Positions 34,036 through 42,377 of a DNA stretch of 64,000 nucleotides are shown here, piece by piece. The position numbers and the translations under genes were made by a program. Position 1 is the stretch's first letter, and every line of letters begins with the position of its first letter. The notes under the pieces were generated by a model that saw only the letters and a program-made list of their open reading frames with translations, was not told where the DNA came from and did no database searches. This stretch comes from Sphingobium sp. (lineage in GTDB: Bacteria > Pseudomonadota > Alphaproteobacteria > Sphingomonadales > Sphingomonadaceae): contig CP136575.1 in assembly GCA_035196065.1 (NCBI GenBank), forward strand, positions 2,830,769-2,894,768. The letters run 5' to 3'.

Positions 34036-35118
34036 CTAGCGCAGGCCGTGCGCCGCGCCAAGCGCCACGTCGGAAACATAGATACGCGTTGCGTCATCCC
34101 CGGCGCTGTCAAACAAGGCCGCCTCTGTACCAGTCATCCAGACCTGGCTGCCCGTCGCCGCAAGCCGTGCAAAAAGCGCAGTGCGCCGTTCAGGATCAAG
34201 ATGTGCGGCAACTTCATCGAGCAACAATATGGGCGGTGCGCCGCGTATGTCGGCAACAAGGCCCGCATGGGCGAGGATCAGCGACAAGAGCAGCGCCTTT
34301 TGTTCCCCAGTTGAACAGGATGCCGCTGCTTGGCCATGGCCTTCATGCCGGACGATCAGATCATTGCGGTGCGGACCTGAAAGGGTCCGGCCGGCCGCAC
34401 GATCGCGCGGACGGCCCTGACGCCACATCGCGATATAGGCATCGCGATCAGGTGTGGCAGCATCTTCCAGTTCGATCAGCGGCCGCGCAAAGATGGACGG
34501 CGGCATGCCCGCCAACCTTGCCGACAATTGCGCCACCGTGCGCGCCCGGCTTTCGGCTATGGCGACAGCCGGATCGGCCATCGATGCCTCGATCGCATCG
34601 AACCAGGCTGCGTCACGCTGCCCTTCGGAGAGCATGCGGTTGCGTTGCCGCATTGCATTTTCATACCGGCTGCTGTTGCGCGCATGGGCGGGTTCGAGCG
34701 CGAGTACCAAGCGGTCGAGAAACCGCCGCCGGGCCCCAGAACCATCGACGAACAATCGGTCCATCGCCGGCGTCAGCCACAATATCGCGAGCCATTCCGA
34801 AAGATCGTTGATCGCGGCATTGGCGCCATTGATATGAACGATCCGGCGCCCCGGCTGCTGCCCCAGCACGCCTGTTCCCAATGCCGTTGCCCCCATATGC
34901 GCGGCCACGGTAAAGCCGCCCGCACCTGCTTGACGCGCCATTTCGTGCAAATTGGCCCGGCGCAGCCCGCGTCCGGGCACCAGCAAGGATAGCGCTTCGA
35001 GGATATTGGTTTTGCCTGCCCCGTTCGCGCCATGCAAAATGACAAATCGGCCGGCGGGTTGCACGCTTATCGCCGCATGATTGCGAAAATCGGTAAGGTC
35101 CAACCGGTCAATAACCAT
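34036..35118 (-). CDS. recF: DNA replication and repair protein RecF
   Basis: A 360-residue SMC-like ATPase that loads RecA at single-strand gaps. Walker A is LHGANGAGKTNILEALS (residues 28-44), the signature motif STGEQKALLLSLILAH near 280-295 and Walker B PILLLDEVAAHLDPERR near 306-322. It starts the run recF-sulfotransferase-pgsA-moaD-moaE. The upstream region is shared with the sigma-54-like promoter of the small peptides. Confidence 0.94.
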   Translation of the reverse strand: MVIDRLDLTDFRNHAAISVQPAGRFVILHGANGAGKTNILEALSLLVPGRGLRRANLHEMARQAGAGGFTVAAHMGATALGTGVLGQQPGRRIVHINGANAAINDLSEWLAILWLTPAMDRLFVDGSGARRRFLDRLVLALEPAHARNSSRYENAMRQRNRMLSEGQRDAAWFDAIEASMADPAVAIAESRARTVAQLSARLAGMPPSIFARPLIELEDAATPDRDAYIAMWRQGRPRDRAAGRTLSGPHRNDLIVRHEGHGQAAASCSTGEQKALLLSLILAHAGLVADIRGAPPILLLDEVAAHLDPERRTALFARLAATGSQVWMTGTEAALFDSAGDDATRIYVSDVALGAAHGLR

Positions 35119-35208
35119 GACAAGGCCCTAGCGCAGCACAGGCCGCGGTCAACGCCCAAATAAAAAGGCCCCCACGGCCGCGATCGCACGCAACATAGAT
35201 GCGAATGG

Positions 35209-35225
35209 TTGGGATATTTTCCCAA
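35209..35225 (+). promoter_or_regulatory. Dyad TTGGGA/TCCCAA, candidate enhancer site
   Basis: TTGGGA (35209-35214) and TCCCAA (35220-35225) form a perfect inverted repeat with a five-base spacer. It lies roughly 110 bases before the start point predicted from the sigma-54 box, where enhancer-binding proteins such as PspF would bind. Binding is not shown. Confidence 0.4.
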
Positions 35226-35299
35226 TGTTCAGCTTTGCGATATGCCACGATAAATATGTAAACTCTCTTATATATTTGTTTTTATTATAATTCCTATTG

Positions 35300-35317
35300 T
35301 TGGCACGGCTCATGCAA
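35300..35317 (+). promoter_or_regulatory. Sigma-54-like -24/-12 promoter
   Basis: TTGGCACGGCTCATGCAA matches the sigma-54 consensus closely: GG at 35302-35303 and GC at 35314-35315 are separated by exactly ten bases, and the TGGCACG block is complete. Transcription would start near 35327, giving a leader of about 43 bases before the first peptide gene. The surrounding region is AT-rich. Psp genes of enterobacteria are under sigma-54 and PspF, which fits the PspC gene here. Confidence 0.65.
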
Positions 35318-35369
35318 TCTCATCGATATCACCGGAACATCCCGGAAAGCCAATATAAGGAACTTTAAA

Positions 35370-35489
35370 ATGACCATTTCGACCCGCAATCAATTCGCTT
35401 CGCTATTCGCCGCGATCGCATGCGCCTTCATCACCATCGGCACCAGCATCGCTCCTGCCATCACCTCGGTATCAACCCAACTTGCCTGA
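35370..35489 (+). CDS. Small hydrophobic peptide A (39 residues)
   Basis: A short frame with AAGGAACTTTAAA before the ATG. The product begins MTISTRNQF, then a hydrophobic stretch (FASLFAAIACAFITIGTSIA, residues 9-28) and ends in SVSTQLA. It could be a membrane peptide or signal peptide. It shares RNQ, ACAF or CAF, and IGTSIAPA with the next peptide gene. No family is recognised; the ribosome site, spacing and paralogy support translation. Confidence 0.65.
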   Translation: MTISTRNQFASLFAAIACAFITIGTSIAPAITSVSTQLA

Positions 35490-35522
35490 TCGGCAGGTCT
35501 GACTTTCAAAAAGGAATTTGAG

Positions 35523-35633
35523 ATGAACACCCAACACCGCAACCAGCTTTTCGCATTCACAGCCGCCATGTTCTGCGCCTTTGTCATGATCGGAACCAGC
35601 ATTGCACCAGCGCTGAACGGCGGGATCGTCTGA
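35523..35633 (+). CDS. Small hydrophobic peptide B (36 residues), paralogue of peptide A
   Basis: A 36-residue frame with AAAAAGGAATTTGAG before its ATG. It reads MNTQHRNQLFAFTAAMFCAF and ends with VMIGTSIAPALNGGIV. RNQ, AA(I/M)xCAF and IGTSIAPA line up with peptide A, so the two arose by tandem duplication. A single central hydrophobic segment suggests membrane insertion. It lies 33 bases after peptide A, and its stop TGA overlaps an ATG in the PspC frame. Confidence 0.65.
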   Translation: MNTQHRNQLFAFTAAMFCAFVMIGTSIAPALNGGIV

Positions 35634-35689
35634 TGAGCCTGAAATTTGAAAACAAACCCGCAATCCAACCCCTCAAAGGAAATAGTAAA

Positions 35690-35866
35690 ATGACAAAACT
35701 CATGCTTGATCGCACCAACAAGAAAATCTGGGGCGTATGCAGCGGCGTTGCCAAATGGACCGGCATGGATGTGACTGTTATCCGGGTCATTTTCGTACTC
35801 GCGACTTTGTTCGGCTTCGGCTCTGCCTTGCTAATCTATGCAGCGCTTGGCCTGATCCTCGATTGA
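35690..35866 (+). CDS. PspC domain protein
   Basis: A 58-residue membrane protein, the core of the PspC domain: LMLDRTNKKIWGVCSGVAKW then a helix pair WTGMDVTVIRVIFVLATLFGFGSALLIYAALGLIL. PspC proteins sense envelope stress in the phage-shock response. An upstream ATG at 35633 would add 19 residues and overlap peptide B; I prefer 35690, since AAAGGAAATAGTAAA precedes it with the same spacing as in both peptide genes. No pspA, pspB or pspF is present here. Confidence 0.8.
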   Translation: MTKLMLDRTNKKIWGVCSGVAKWTGMDVTVIRVIFVLATLFGFGSALLIYAALGLILD

Positions 35867-35955
35867 TCAGCCGGCGCTGCGCGCGAGTTGCATCCATTTT
35901 GGTGTTGGAAACTGGATTTTCACTTTTGGCATGATAAGGCCCATGGAAATCAAGC

Positions 35956-36318
35956 ATGTTTTCGAGGCGGCTTTGGATGCCATATAGCGCAAAAGGAAAA
36001 AGCGAGCCCGCCAAGGGCATCGAATTTCGTCGCTATTCGCGTGGCGACGTCAACATTACGATTGACCTGCGGGAATTTGGCGGCGGGCGCATGCAGGCGC
36101 AGATTGTCGACATCTCCCAATCGGGATGCCGCATCGCCACCGTCAGCCATCTGAACGACCATGGGCGGATATTCATCACGCTGCCCGGATTCGGCCCGCT
36201 CGAGGCAGAGGTCGTCTGGCGGATCGGCGAAAGCTATGGCTGCGCCTTTGTTGCCCCGCTACACCCTGCCGTTTTCGACCATATCCTCGCAAAATTCCCT
36301 TCGCTTGGCCCGGGCTGA
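35956..36318 (+). CDS. PilZ domain protein
   Basis: A 120-residue protein with a PilZ domain that binds cyclic-di-GMP: RRYSRGDV (near residues 25-32) is the arginine-rich segment, and VDISQSGCRI (D-x-S-x-x-G) follows near residues 52-61. Start may be 35956 (GGAAAT ahead) or 35977 (GAGGCGG ahead). It stands alone after the PspC gene. The output partner is not evident. Confidence 0.78.
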   Translation: MFSRRLWMPYSAKGKSEPAKGIEFRRYSRGDVNITIDLREFGGGRMQAQIVDISQSGCRIATVSHLNDHGRIFITLPGFGPLEAEVVWRIGESYGCAFVAPLHPAVFDHILAKFPSLGPG

Positions 36319-36392
36319 TCTACGGACGGCTTTGGCGCAGCCTTCAATATGGTCGCTGGCAGCCCGATAGCATAACCTTATGCTTTGCGGGA

Positions 36393-37523
36393 TCAGGCCA
36401 CTTTGCGCACGAACACACTGCCCGCCGAATAGCCTGCCCCAAACGAGCAAATCAGGCCGATATCGCCCGCCGCCAGATCATCGCTATGCTTGTGGAAGGC
36501 GATGATCGAACCCGCGCTTGAGGTGTTGGCATAAGTATCAAGTACGGTGGGGCTTTCATCCTCATTGGCTTCATGGCCCAGCACGCGCTGTGCAATCAGG
36601 CGGTTCATTCCCTGATTTGCCTGATGCAACCAGAGACGGCGCAGCTTGTTGCTATCCAGTCCCAACTGCGCAGCATGGTCGACGATCATATGCGCGACCA
36701 TCGGCACCACTTCCTTGAAGACCTTACGCCCTTCCTGCACGAACAATTTGTCCGTCTTGGGGCCACTCTGGTCGACAGGTCCCTTGCCTTCGGCGCGATT
36801 CAAAAAGCCGAAATTGTTGCGGATGTTATTGCTATACTGGGTCTTCAAACGGGTGCCGAGGATTTCCCAATGCTTGGCCGGGGCAAGATCCTTCGCCTCG
36901 ACAAGGATTGCGGTCGCCACATCGCCAAAGATGAAATGGCTGTCGCGATCACGCCAGTTCAAATGCCCCGAGGTAATTTCCGGATTTACGACCAGCACCG
37001 AACGCGCATTGCCAGCGCGAATATAGTCTGCGGCGGTCTGTATGCCGAAGGTAGCGGACGAGCAGGCGACATTCATGTCAAAGCCAAAGCCGCGTTCCAT
37101 CCCCAGTTCATGCTGGATTTCAACAGCCATCGCCGGATAGGCGCGCTGCAGGTTTGACGCTGCGCACAAAACCGCATCGACATCGGCGATATCGCGCCCT
37201 GCCTTGGCAAGCGCGTCGCGGCAGGCGGCAACGCCGATTTCCGCCATCAGCGAAATCTGATCATTGGGGCGTTCGGCGTAACGCGGTTCCATAAGCGCCG
37301 GATCGGTGATCGCGCTTTTGTCGATTACATGCCGGGCCTTGATCCCGCTTGCCTTTTCGACAAACTCGACCGAGCTGTGCATCAGCGGCTCCGCGTCGGG
37401 ATTTTCCGTGTTATAGCGATCCACATAAGCGTTGAAGCTCGCGACCAGCTCTTCATTGGTGATGATGTCGCTCGGCGTGTAAAGGCCGGTCGCTGAAATG
37501 ACCGGGGTATGGGCGTCTGTCAT
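36393..37523 (-). CDS. Beta-ketoacyl-ACP synthase III-like enzyme
   Basis: A 376-residue thiolase-fold condensing enzyme. The catalytic triad is complete: Cys154 in NVACSSATFG, His in RLWLHQANQ near 298, and Asn in TYANTSSAG near 332. It is about 50 residues longer than housekeeping FabH and has a long insertion after the N-terminus (FNAYVDRYNTENPDA), so it may condense a special acyl chain or work in another lipid or secondary pathway. It is divergent from the acyltransferase gene. Confidence 0.8.
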   Translation of the reverse strand: MTDAHTPVISATGLYTPSDIITNEELVASFNAYVDRYNTENPDAEPLMHSSVEFVEKASGIKARHVIDKSAITDPALMEPRYAERPNDQISLMAEIGVAACRDALAKAGRDIADVDAVLCAASNLQRAYPAMAVEIQHELGMERGFGFDMNVACSSATFGIQTAADYIRAGNARSVLVVNPEITSGHLNWRDRDSHFIFGDVATAILVEAKDLAPAKHWEILGTRLKTQYSNNIRNNFGFLNRAEGKGPVDQSGPKTDKLFVQEGRKVFKEVVPMVAHMIVDHAAQLGLDSNKLRRLWLHQANQGMNRLIAQRVLGHEANEDESPTVLDTYANTSSAGSIIAFHKHSDDLAAGDIGLICSFGAGYSAGSVFVRKVA

Positions 37524-37652
37524 GGCAATCCCGCTTTATTTTTCATTCTGCAATTTGTCGCCTAGCGCCGTGCGATAAGGGAAACAAGCCAATTGCATTT
37601 GAATGTAACGGAGGGCATTGTCCTTCGTCAGGGGTAGGAGGGTCGCACCAGA

Positions 37653-38258
37653 ATGGCGTTGCAAACGCGCACACCGAGCTTGATCTCGCGCGCCGTAAAG
37701 GCGTTGCTGATGTGGTTTTTCCGGCGTCAGGGCTGGACCGTACAGGGCGTGGTTCCCGAACCGCGCCGCTTTGTCATTATAGCGGCGCCGCATACGTCCA
37801 ACTGGGATTTTCTCTATTATCTCGGCCTGACACAAACTCTGGGTATCCAGCCGCATTTCATGGCGAAAAAATCGCTGTTCCGCTGGCCGATCACCAACTT
37901 TCTGCTCGATATCGGCGGCGTACCGGTCGACCGTTCCAAGGGTGGCAATTATGTGCAGGCGATGATCGATGAATTTGATCGTCGGAAAGAGTTCATGCTG
38001 ACAATCGCGCCAGAAGGTACGCGCGGGTCGGTCAAGCAATGGAAAACGGGGTTTTACCATATTGCAATGGCTGCCAAGGTGCCCATGGTAGTGGGCATGA
38101 TGGATTATGGCACCAAAACCGGCGGGCTGGGCCCATTGATCTGGCCGACCGGCGATTATGATGCCGACATGGCGAAGGTCGCCGCAATCTATTCGAGCGT
38201 GACGCCGAAGCATCCGGAAAAGCAGATGGCGAGCATAACGGGAGTGAAAGACGCATGA
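37653..38258 (+). CDS. Lysophospholipid acyltransferase family protein
   Basis: A 201-residue acyltransferase of the PlsC superfamily. The His-x4-Asp motif is AAPHTSNWDFLYYL (His47, Asp52), and the glycerol-phosphate binding motif is IAPEGTRG near 119. Short members like this are common in sphingomonads. Its stop overlaps the start of the DUF1295 gene (ATGA). Acceptor and acyl donor are unknown. Confidence 0.85.
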   Translation: MALQTRTPSLISRAVKALLMWFFRRQGWTVQGVVPEPRRFVIIAAPHTSNWDFLYYLGLTQTLGIQPHFMAKKSLFRWPITNFLLDIGGVPVDRSKGGNYVQAMIDEFDRRKEFMLTIAPEGTRGSVKQWKTGFYHIAMAAKVPMVVGMMDYGTKTGGLGPLIWPTGDYDADMAKVAAIYSSVTPKHPEKQMASITGVKDA

Positions 38259-39061
38259 CCGATATTTTGAGCCTTTTGGCGCTGAACCTTATGATCCTGT
38301 TCGCAGCGATCCTTCTGCTTTGGGCTTATGCGGTACGCATCCGCGATGTGTCTTTCATCGATGCCTTTTGGGCATTCGGGATGGTCATCCTAGCCTGGTC
38401 TAGCTGGTTTCAGATCGACGGCGACGGCCGCCGCGCAGATGTACTGCTGGGGCTCACCACCCTTTGGGGCATGCGCCTCGCCATACATTTGGTCACCCGC
38501 TGGCGGCACGAAGGCGAAGACCCGCGATATAAAAAGATCATGGGCCATGCGATGGAAACCAAAGGCTGGAGCTGGGCAAAAACCGCGCTGCTGATGGTTT
38601 TTCTGACGCAGGCTCCCTTGCTGTTCATCACCGCGCTACCTGCCCAAATGGGCATCTGGGCAAGTGAGGGCGGCCGCACGGTCATGGGTCCGATAGCTTG
38701 GCTGGGCATCGCCATCGCATTGATCGGCATTCTTTTTGAAACCGTCGGCGATGCGCAGCTTAAGGCCTTCCGCAGCAATCCGGCCAATAAGGGCAAGGTG
38801 CTCGACACCGGGCTATGGCGCTTTACGCGCCACCCCAATTATTTCGGCGACGCTTGCACATGGTGGGGTATCTGGCTGGTTGCGGCCGAAACCGGGCCGG
38901 TCGGCTGGGTGAGCGTCATCGGCCCGATCTTCCTGACCTTCACTTTGACCAAATGGTCGGGCAAGCCCTTGCTCGAACGCAGCCTTAAGAAAAACCGGCC
39001 CGATTATGCCGCCTATATCGAGCGGACTTCCGGCTTTTTCCCATTGCCGCCTAAAAAATAA
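38255..39061 (+). CDS. DUF1295 membrane protein (steroid-reductase-like)
   Basis: A 268-residue membrane protein with about six hydrophobic segments and the C-terminal motif GLWRFTRHPNYFGDACTWWGIWL that marks DUF1295 and steroid 5-alpha-reductase relatives. FRSNPANKGKVLDTG precedes it. Such proteins may reduce lipid double bonds using NADPH. It is translated together with the acyltransferase. An intergenic repeat follows. Confidence 0.84.
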   Translation: MTDILSLLALNLMILFAAILLLWAYAVRIRDVSFIDAFWAFGMVILAWSSWFQIDGDGRRADVLLGLTTLWGMRLAIHLVTRWRHEGEDPRYKKIMGHAMETKGWSWAKTALLMVFLTQAPLLFITALPAQMGIWASEGGRTVMGPIAWLGIAIALIGILFETVGDAQLKAFRSNPANKGKVLDTGLWRFTRHPNYFGDACTWWGIWLVAAETGPVGWVSVIGPIFLTFTLTKWSGKPLLERSLKKNRPDYAAYIERTSGFFPLPPKK

Positions 39062-39073
39062 ATGTTGGGGATT

Positions 39074-39168
39074 TGTCATTCCTGCGAAAGCGGGAATCCA
39101 TGGTCTGTCGGGTCAAAGTAAACCGACACTTCCTATCATGGATTCCCCATCAAGTCGGGGATGACAAT
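39074..39168. repeat. Palindromic intergenic repeat of the GTCATTCC...GGGAATCCA type
   Basis: TGTCAT (39074-39079) pairs with ATGACA (39161-39166), and GGAATCCATG (39093-39102) with CATGGATTCC (39137-39146). Each arm holds its own hairpin (ATTCC-GGAAT, TCCCC-GGGGA). This is the REP/NEMIS-like pattern scattered in many alphaproteobacteria. It sits between two convergent genes. Confidence 0.8.
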
Positions 39169-39185
39169 TTTTCACAGCGGCCGGC

Positions 39186-40406
39186 TCACTTCACCAGCCA
39201 GACCTCACCATAGCCGTTAAATGCCGGCGCGACCTTGTGCTTCACCTCCCGGCCCGGCGCGAAGGCAAGATCGGGGAAGCGTTCGAACAGCAAGGGCAAT
39301 GCGATTTTCGCCTGCGCCTTGCCGAGCCCTGCACCCAGGCAATAATGCGCGCCGCCGCCAAAAGCGAAATGCTGCACATTTTTCCGTTCAATATCAAATT
39401 TATGCGGGTCAGGGTTCATTTCGGGATCCAAATGCACGCCGAAGAGCGACATGTGGATCGTATCACCCTTGGAAATCTGCTTGTCGGCGACCTGCATATC
39501 TTGGTGCGCGCTGCGTAGCACCTGCGTCACCGGCGGCTCGACCCGCAGGATTTCATCCATCGCATTGTCATGCAAATCGGGGCGCGCCTTGAACTTGGCA
39601 AGCTGATCCGGATTTTTCAACAATTGGACGACGCCCGCCCCGAGCATGTCGGTGGTGGTCGAATTGCCTGCAATCAGCAGCAAGCGGATAAGCAGCACGA
39701 TATCCTGTGTGGTAAGGCTGTCGCCCTCCTCCTCAGCCTGCGCAAGGCGGGTGATCAGGTCGTCGCTCGGCTGGGTCCGGCGAATATCGACTTCGCGCGC
39801 CAGATAATCGGCAAGCACGGTCGTCGATTCCTCATATAGCGCGGTCTGCTCGGGCGTGCGGAAAGGGTTCAGCGCCTGCATGCAGCCCAGCGACCAGCGG
39901 CGGAAATCCTTGCGGTCTGCGGCATTGATGCCAAGCAATTCGGCCATGACAGTCGTGGGCAAGGGCGAACCGAACAGCGCGACAAAATCAAACTCGCCTT
40001 CTGCCGCTTCAATATCGTCGGCAAGGCCGCGGGCAATTTCTTCGATCCGCGGCAATAACGCATCGACAGAGCGTTTGTTGAACGCTTTTAGCACCAAGGT
40101 TCGCTGCCGTTTATGCTCGGGATCGTCGAGCATCAGGATCGACAATTCCTTGCTGTTATTGCCGTAGAGCGTCTTGGAGAAACTGCCTTCATTCGCCTTG
40201 CGCGGGTCGGCATTCAGGTCGCGATTCTTGATCAGTTCCGACACCTCCTTGCCGCGCGTCAGGAAATAACGGCCCAATGCCTGATCATGGTGCACCGGAT
40301 CGGCGGCGCGCAGACGATCAAGCGGCACCCAAGGCGTTTCGCGATAGGTCGGATCAAGCGCAGAAAGCTGGTAGCCGGTGGGAAGCGGCTGATCTTCATC
40401 GGACAT
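39186..40406 (-). CDS. Cytochrome P450
   Basis: A 406-residue soluble P450. The heme-ligand motif FAFGGGAHYCLGAGLGKAQ carries the Cys near residue 358; the I-helix is RLLLIAGNSTTTDMLGAG near 240-257, with a Thr in the oxygen-activation site; ExxR is in the MDEILRVEPP region. The N-terminus has no membrane anchor, as in the bacterial CYP families. Electron partners are not adjacent. Substrate is unknown; lipid or terpene hydroxylation is possible. Confidence 0.93.
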   Translation of the reverse strand: MSDEDQPLPTGYQLSALDPTYRETPWVPLDRLRAADPVHHDQALGRYFLTRGKEVSELIKNRDLNADPRKANEGSFSKTLYGNNSKELSILMLDDPEHKRQRTLVLKAFNKRSVDALLPRIEEIARGLADDIEAAEGEFDFVALFGSPLPTTVMAELLGINAADRKDFRRWSLGCMQALNPFRTPEQTALYEESTTVLADYLAREVDIRRTQPSDDLITRLAQAEEEGDSLTTQDIVLLIRLLLIAGNSTTTDMLGAGVVQLLKNPDQLAKFKARPDLHDNAMDEILRVEPPVTQVLRSAHQDMQVADKQISKGDTIHMSLFGVHLDPEMNPDPHKFDIERKNVQHFAFGGGAHYCLGAGLGKAQAKIALPLLFERFPDLAFAPGREVKHKVAPAFNGYGEVWLVK

Positions 40407-40500
40407 TTTATATCGACCCCCTCATGTATACCACCTATCCAAAGGATAAGCAGACTGAGCAGCAATTCAAGGCATAGCGCGCATCAATCAGCGAAGGATT

Positions 40501-41343
40501 TCAGCGCACCGGCATTTCGCGCGTTAGCATCGCCGCAGCCCTGTACAGCGCGATCAGTTCGGCAAAATCAAATTCGGCGCGGATCGGCAGGTCGCCCGAC
40601 AGTCGCGTCTCGATCACGACAGGCACCGGACCTTCCTGCTTCAACAGGGCATCGCTATAATCCGGGCCTTCGAACACCGCCGTCCAGGCTGCGGCATCAT
40701 CCGGATCGCCGAGTGACTGGTTCAGCCATTCCGCCATCACCGGTGGACGTGCGCCCGCCGTCAAGGTCACCGGTGCGAGCGGGCGTCCGGTGCCATCAGG
40801 CCAGTCATAGGCGCTGATCGACAGGCCAAGGCGGTAATCTTCATTCTGGTTCTGCAAGACGAGCAGGCTCGCCCCCTTGGCGCCAAAGCCGGTCGTGCAC
40901 TGCATCACCGCCGCTGCGCCGCCGCGATAGCAGCGATATTCTCCCTTGCGGGTCGGATAGGTAGCCGCCGGGGTTTCGCCGCTCAGCGAAAAGACGATGC
41001 TGTCGCCTTGATACAAGGCGCGCAATTTTGTGCCGTCGCGGATAAAATCCTCAACAAGGGCAATACCGATAGTGCGGGTCTTGCCGTCAAGCGTTTGGGC
41101 ACAGCGCAACCGGCCACCAAATTGGGCGCGCGTGACCGTACTGGGCATCAATTGCGGGGTGCGAGCAAACCCGATCTGGTCAGCGCGCGCAGACAGCGCC
41201 GGGGACAGTTGGTCGGTTATGCTGCAACTTGGCACCGTCCCGCGGTCGGCAAGGTCAACCTCGGGATTGGCCAGCACAGAAGTTGCTGAAGCGAAGGCGA
41301 ATAAGCCGGCGACAAGGAATGATAATGCGCGCTTGCGATCCAT
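40501..41343 (-). CDS. Uncharacterised exported protein
   Basis: A 280-residue protein with a signal peptide (ALSFLVAGLFAFASATSVLA). The mature part is mainly beta with scattered cysteines (SCSIT, RCAQTLD, YRCYRGG, MQCTTG), compatible with disulfides in the periplasm. I do not recognise a family. It lies alone between the P450 gene and a small plus-strand membrane gene, divergent from the latter. Confidence 0.7.
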   Translation of the reverse strand: MDRKRALSFLVAGLFAFASATSVLANPEVDLADRGTVPSCSITDQLSPALSARADQIGFARTPQLMPSTVTRAQFGGRLRCAQTLDGKTRTIGIALVEDFIRDGTKLRALYQGDSIVFSLSGETPAATYPTRKGEYRCYRGGAAAVMQCTTGFGAKGASLLVLQNQNEDYRLGLSISAYDWPDGTGRPLAPVTLTAGARPPVMAEWLNQSLGDPDDAAAWTAVFEGPDYSDALLKQEGPVPVVIETRLSGDLPIRAEFDFAELIALYRAAAMLTREMPVR

Positions 41344-41421
41344 GTTGATGCCCTAGCTGCCCCGATAGCGACCGACAAGCACCGCTTGCGCTGTGCCGCG
41401 ACACCGCACATATGTTCGGCC

Positions 41422-41796
41422 ATGAATATCTTGCGCTCGATCAGCTTCGGTTTTGCCCTATTGCTTGCCGCAAGCGAACTGGCCCGCTGGGCGGGGGACA
41501 TCCGCCTGATCCCTCTGGCTTTTGACGAGCTTGCCGTGGCAGCCGCCCTTTTCGCCGCAGCCTGGATGCTTCCACGCACCGGACCTGCCCCATTGGCGGC
41601 GGCATGGGGGCTGTTCAGCGGGCTGATGCTCGGCCTTTTCGTCCCGACGCTGGACCATCTGCTGTTCGGGCCACCCAAACAGGGCGCACTGTTTTACAGC
41701 ATCGTTCTGGGCGTGATGATGGCCGGAGGATTATGGGCGACATGGGTCGCGGCGCGGGCATCCTCTAATCGGGCCGCATTACCTGCGTCAGACTAA
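41422..41796 (+). CDS. Small integral membrane protein, unknown
   Basis: A 124-residue protein with three or four hydrophobic segments (ISFGFALLLAASELA, LAVAAALFAAAWML, LAAAWGLFSGLMLGLF, IVLGVMMAGGLWATWVAA). The ATG at 41422 was chosen because the twelve codons before it are not membrane-like. Its 3' end overlaps the VOC gene by 32 bases, convergently. No family is recognised. Confidence 0.6.
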   Translation: MNILRSISFGFALLLAASELARWAGDIRLIPLAFDELAVAAALFAAAWMLPRTGPAPLAAAWGLFSGLMLGLFVPTLDHLLFGPPKQGALFYSIVLGVMMAGGLWATWVAARASSNRAALPASD

Positions 41797-42154
41797 GCCC
41801 GTTTCCGTCGGGATCAGAAAAAAACGCAACCTTTGCCGAACCATCAGGCGCGGTCCAGATCCCGGATGCGTCCTGCCCCAGCCCCTCATAGATCGTGAAA
41901 ACAATCCCCCGATCGGTCAGCGCCCGCACTTGCGCCTCGATATCATCAACCTTCCAGCCGAGCACGGGATGGGGCCCGGGCTGGTAATCGGGAATTTCGG
42001 TAATCCGCAAAGATGCACCATCAAGGTCGAAAACGGCGGCAAACCCGTCATCAGCCACAAAGTTTAGCCCTAATTTCTCTCGGTAAAAATCCTCTGCAGT
42101 CTTGCGATGGCGGGTCAGTATGAAGGCAATCGGGGTATAATGGGCCAAGCTCAT
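41765..42154 (-). CDS. VOC / glyoxalase-fold protein
   Basis: A 129-residue protein with paired beta-alpha-beta modules of the vicinal oxygen chelate fold: RKTAEDFYREKLGL, AAVFDLDGASLRI and FFSDPDGNGLSLTQV. A metal ligand set is partly visible. The start at 42154 follows GGAGG by seven bases. Fosfomycin-resistance and glyoxalase-like relatives exist, but no substrate can be named. Confidence 0.84.
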   Translation of the reverse strand: MSLAHYTPIAFILTRHRKTAEDFYREKLGLNFVADDGFAAVFDLDGASLRITEIPDYQPGPHPVLGWKVDDIEAQVRALTDRGIVFTIYEGLGQDASGIWTAPDGSAKVAFFSDPDGNGLSLTQVMRPD

Positions 42155-42377
42155 GGCGCGTTCCTCCGCATAAGGAGCAGGTGAGAAAGCATAGCCGAGC
42201 AAACGCCTTGGCCTAAAGAAGCGCGATGCGGTGTGCATCTTGTCGCTCCATATCGCGTCGACCTGCTCATGCCTCGCCTGTCCGGACGAGACGACCCGTG
42301 GGCTAAAGAGTATAACGCAGCGAGCCCAAATGCAATCGGCCCGCGGCATGACCATCCGCGCAGCAACTGTCGCCGGT

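Noticed and set aside
39074-39168. CRISPR-like repeat
   Set aside because: It has palindromic arms but no evenly spaced direct repeats or spacers and no cas genes.
42155-42377. Possible gene between VOC and mmsB
   Set aside because: The minus frame here continues upstream of the VOC start with no ribosome site or motif; I see only non-coding sequence.
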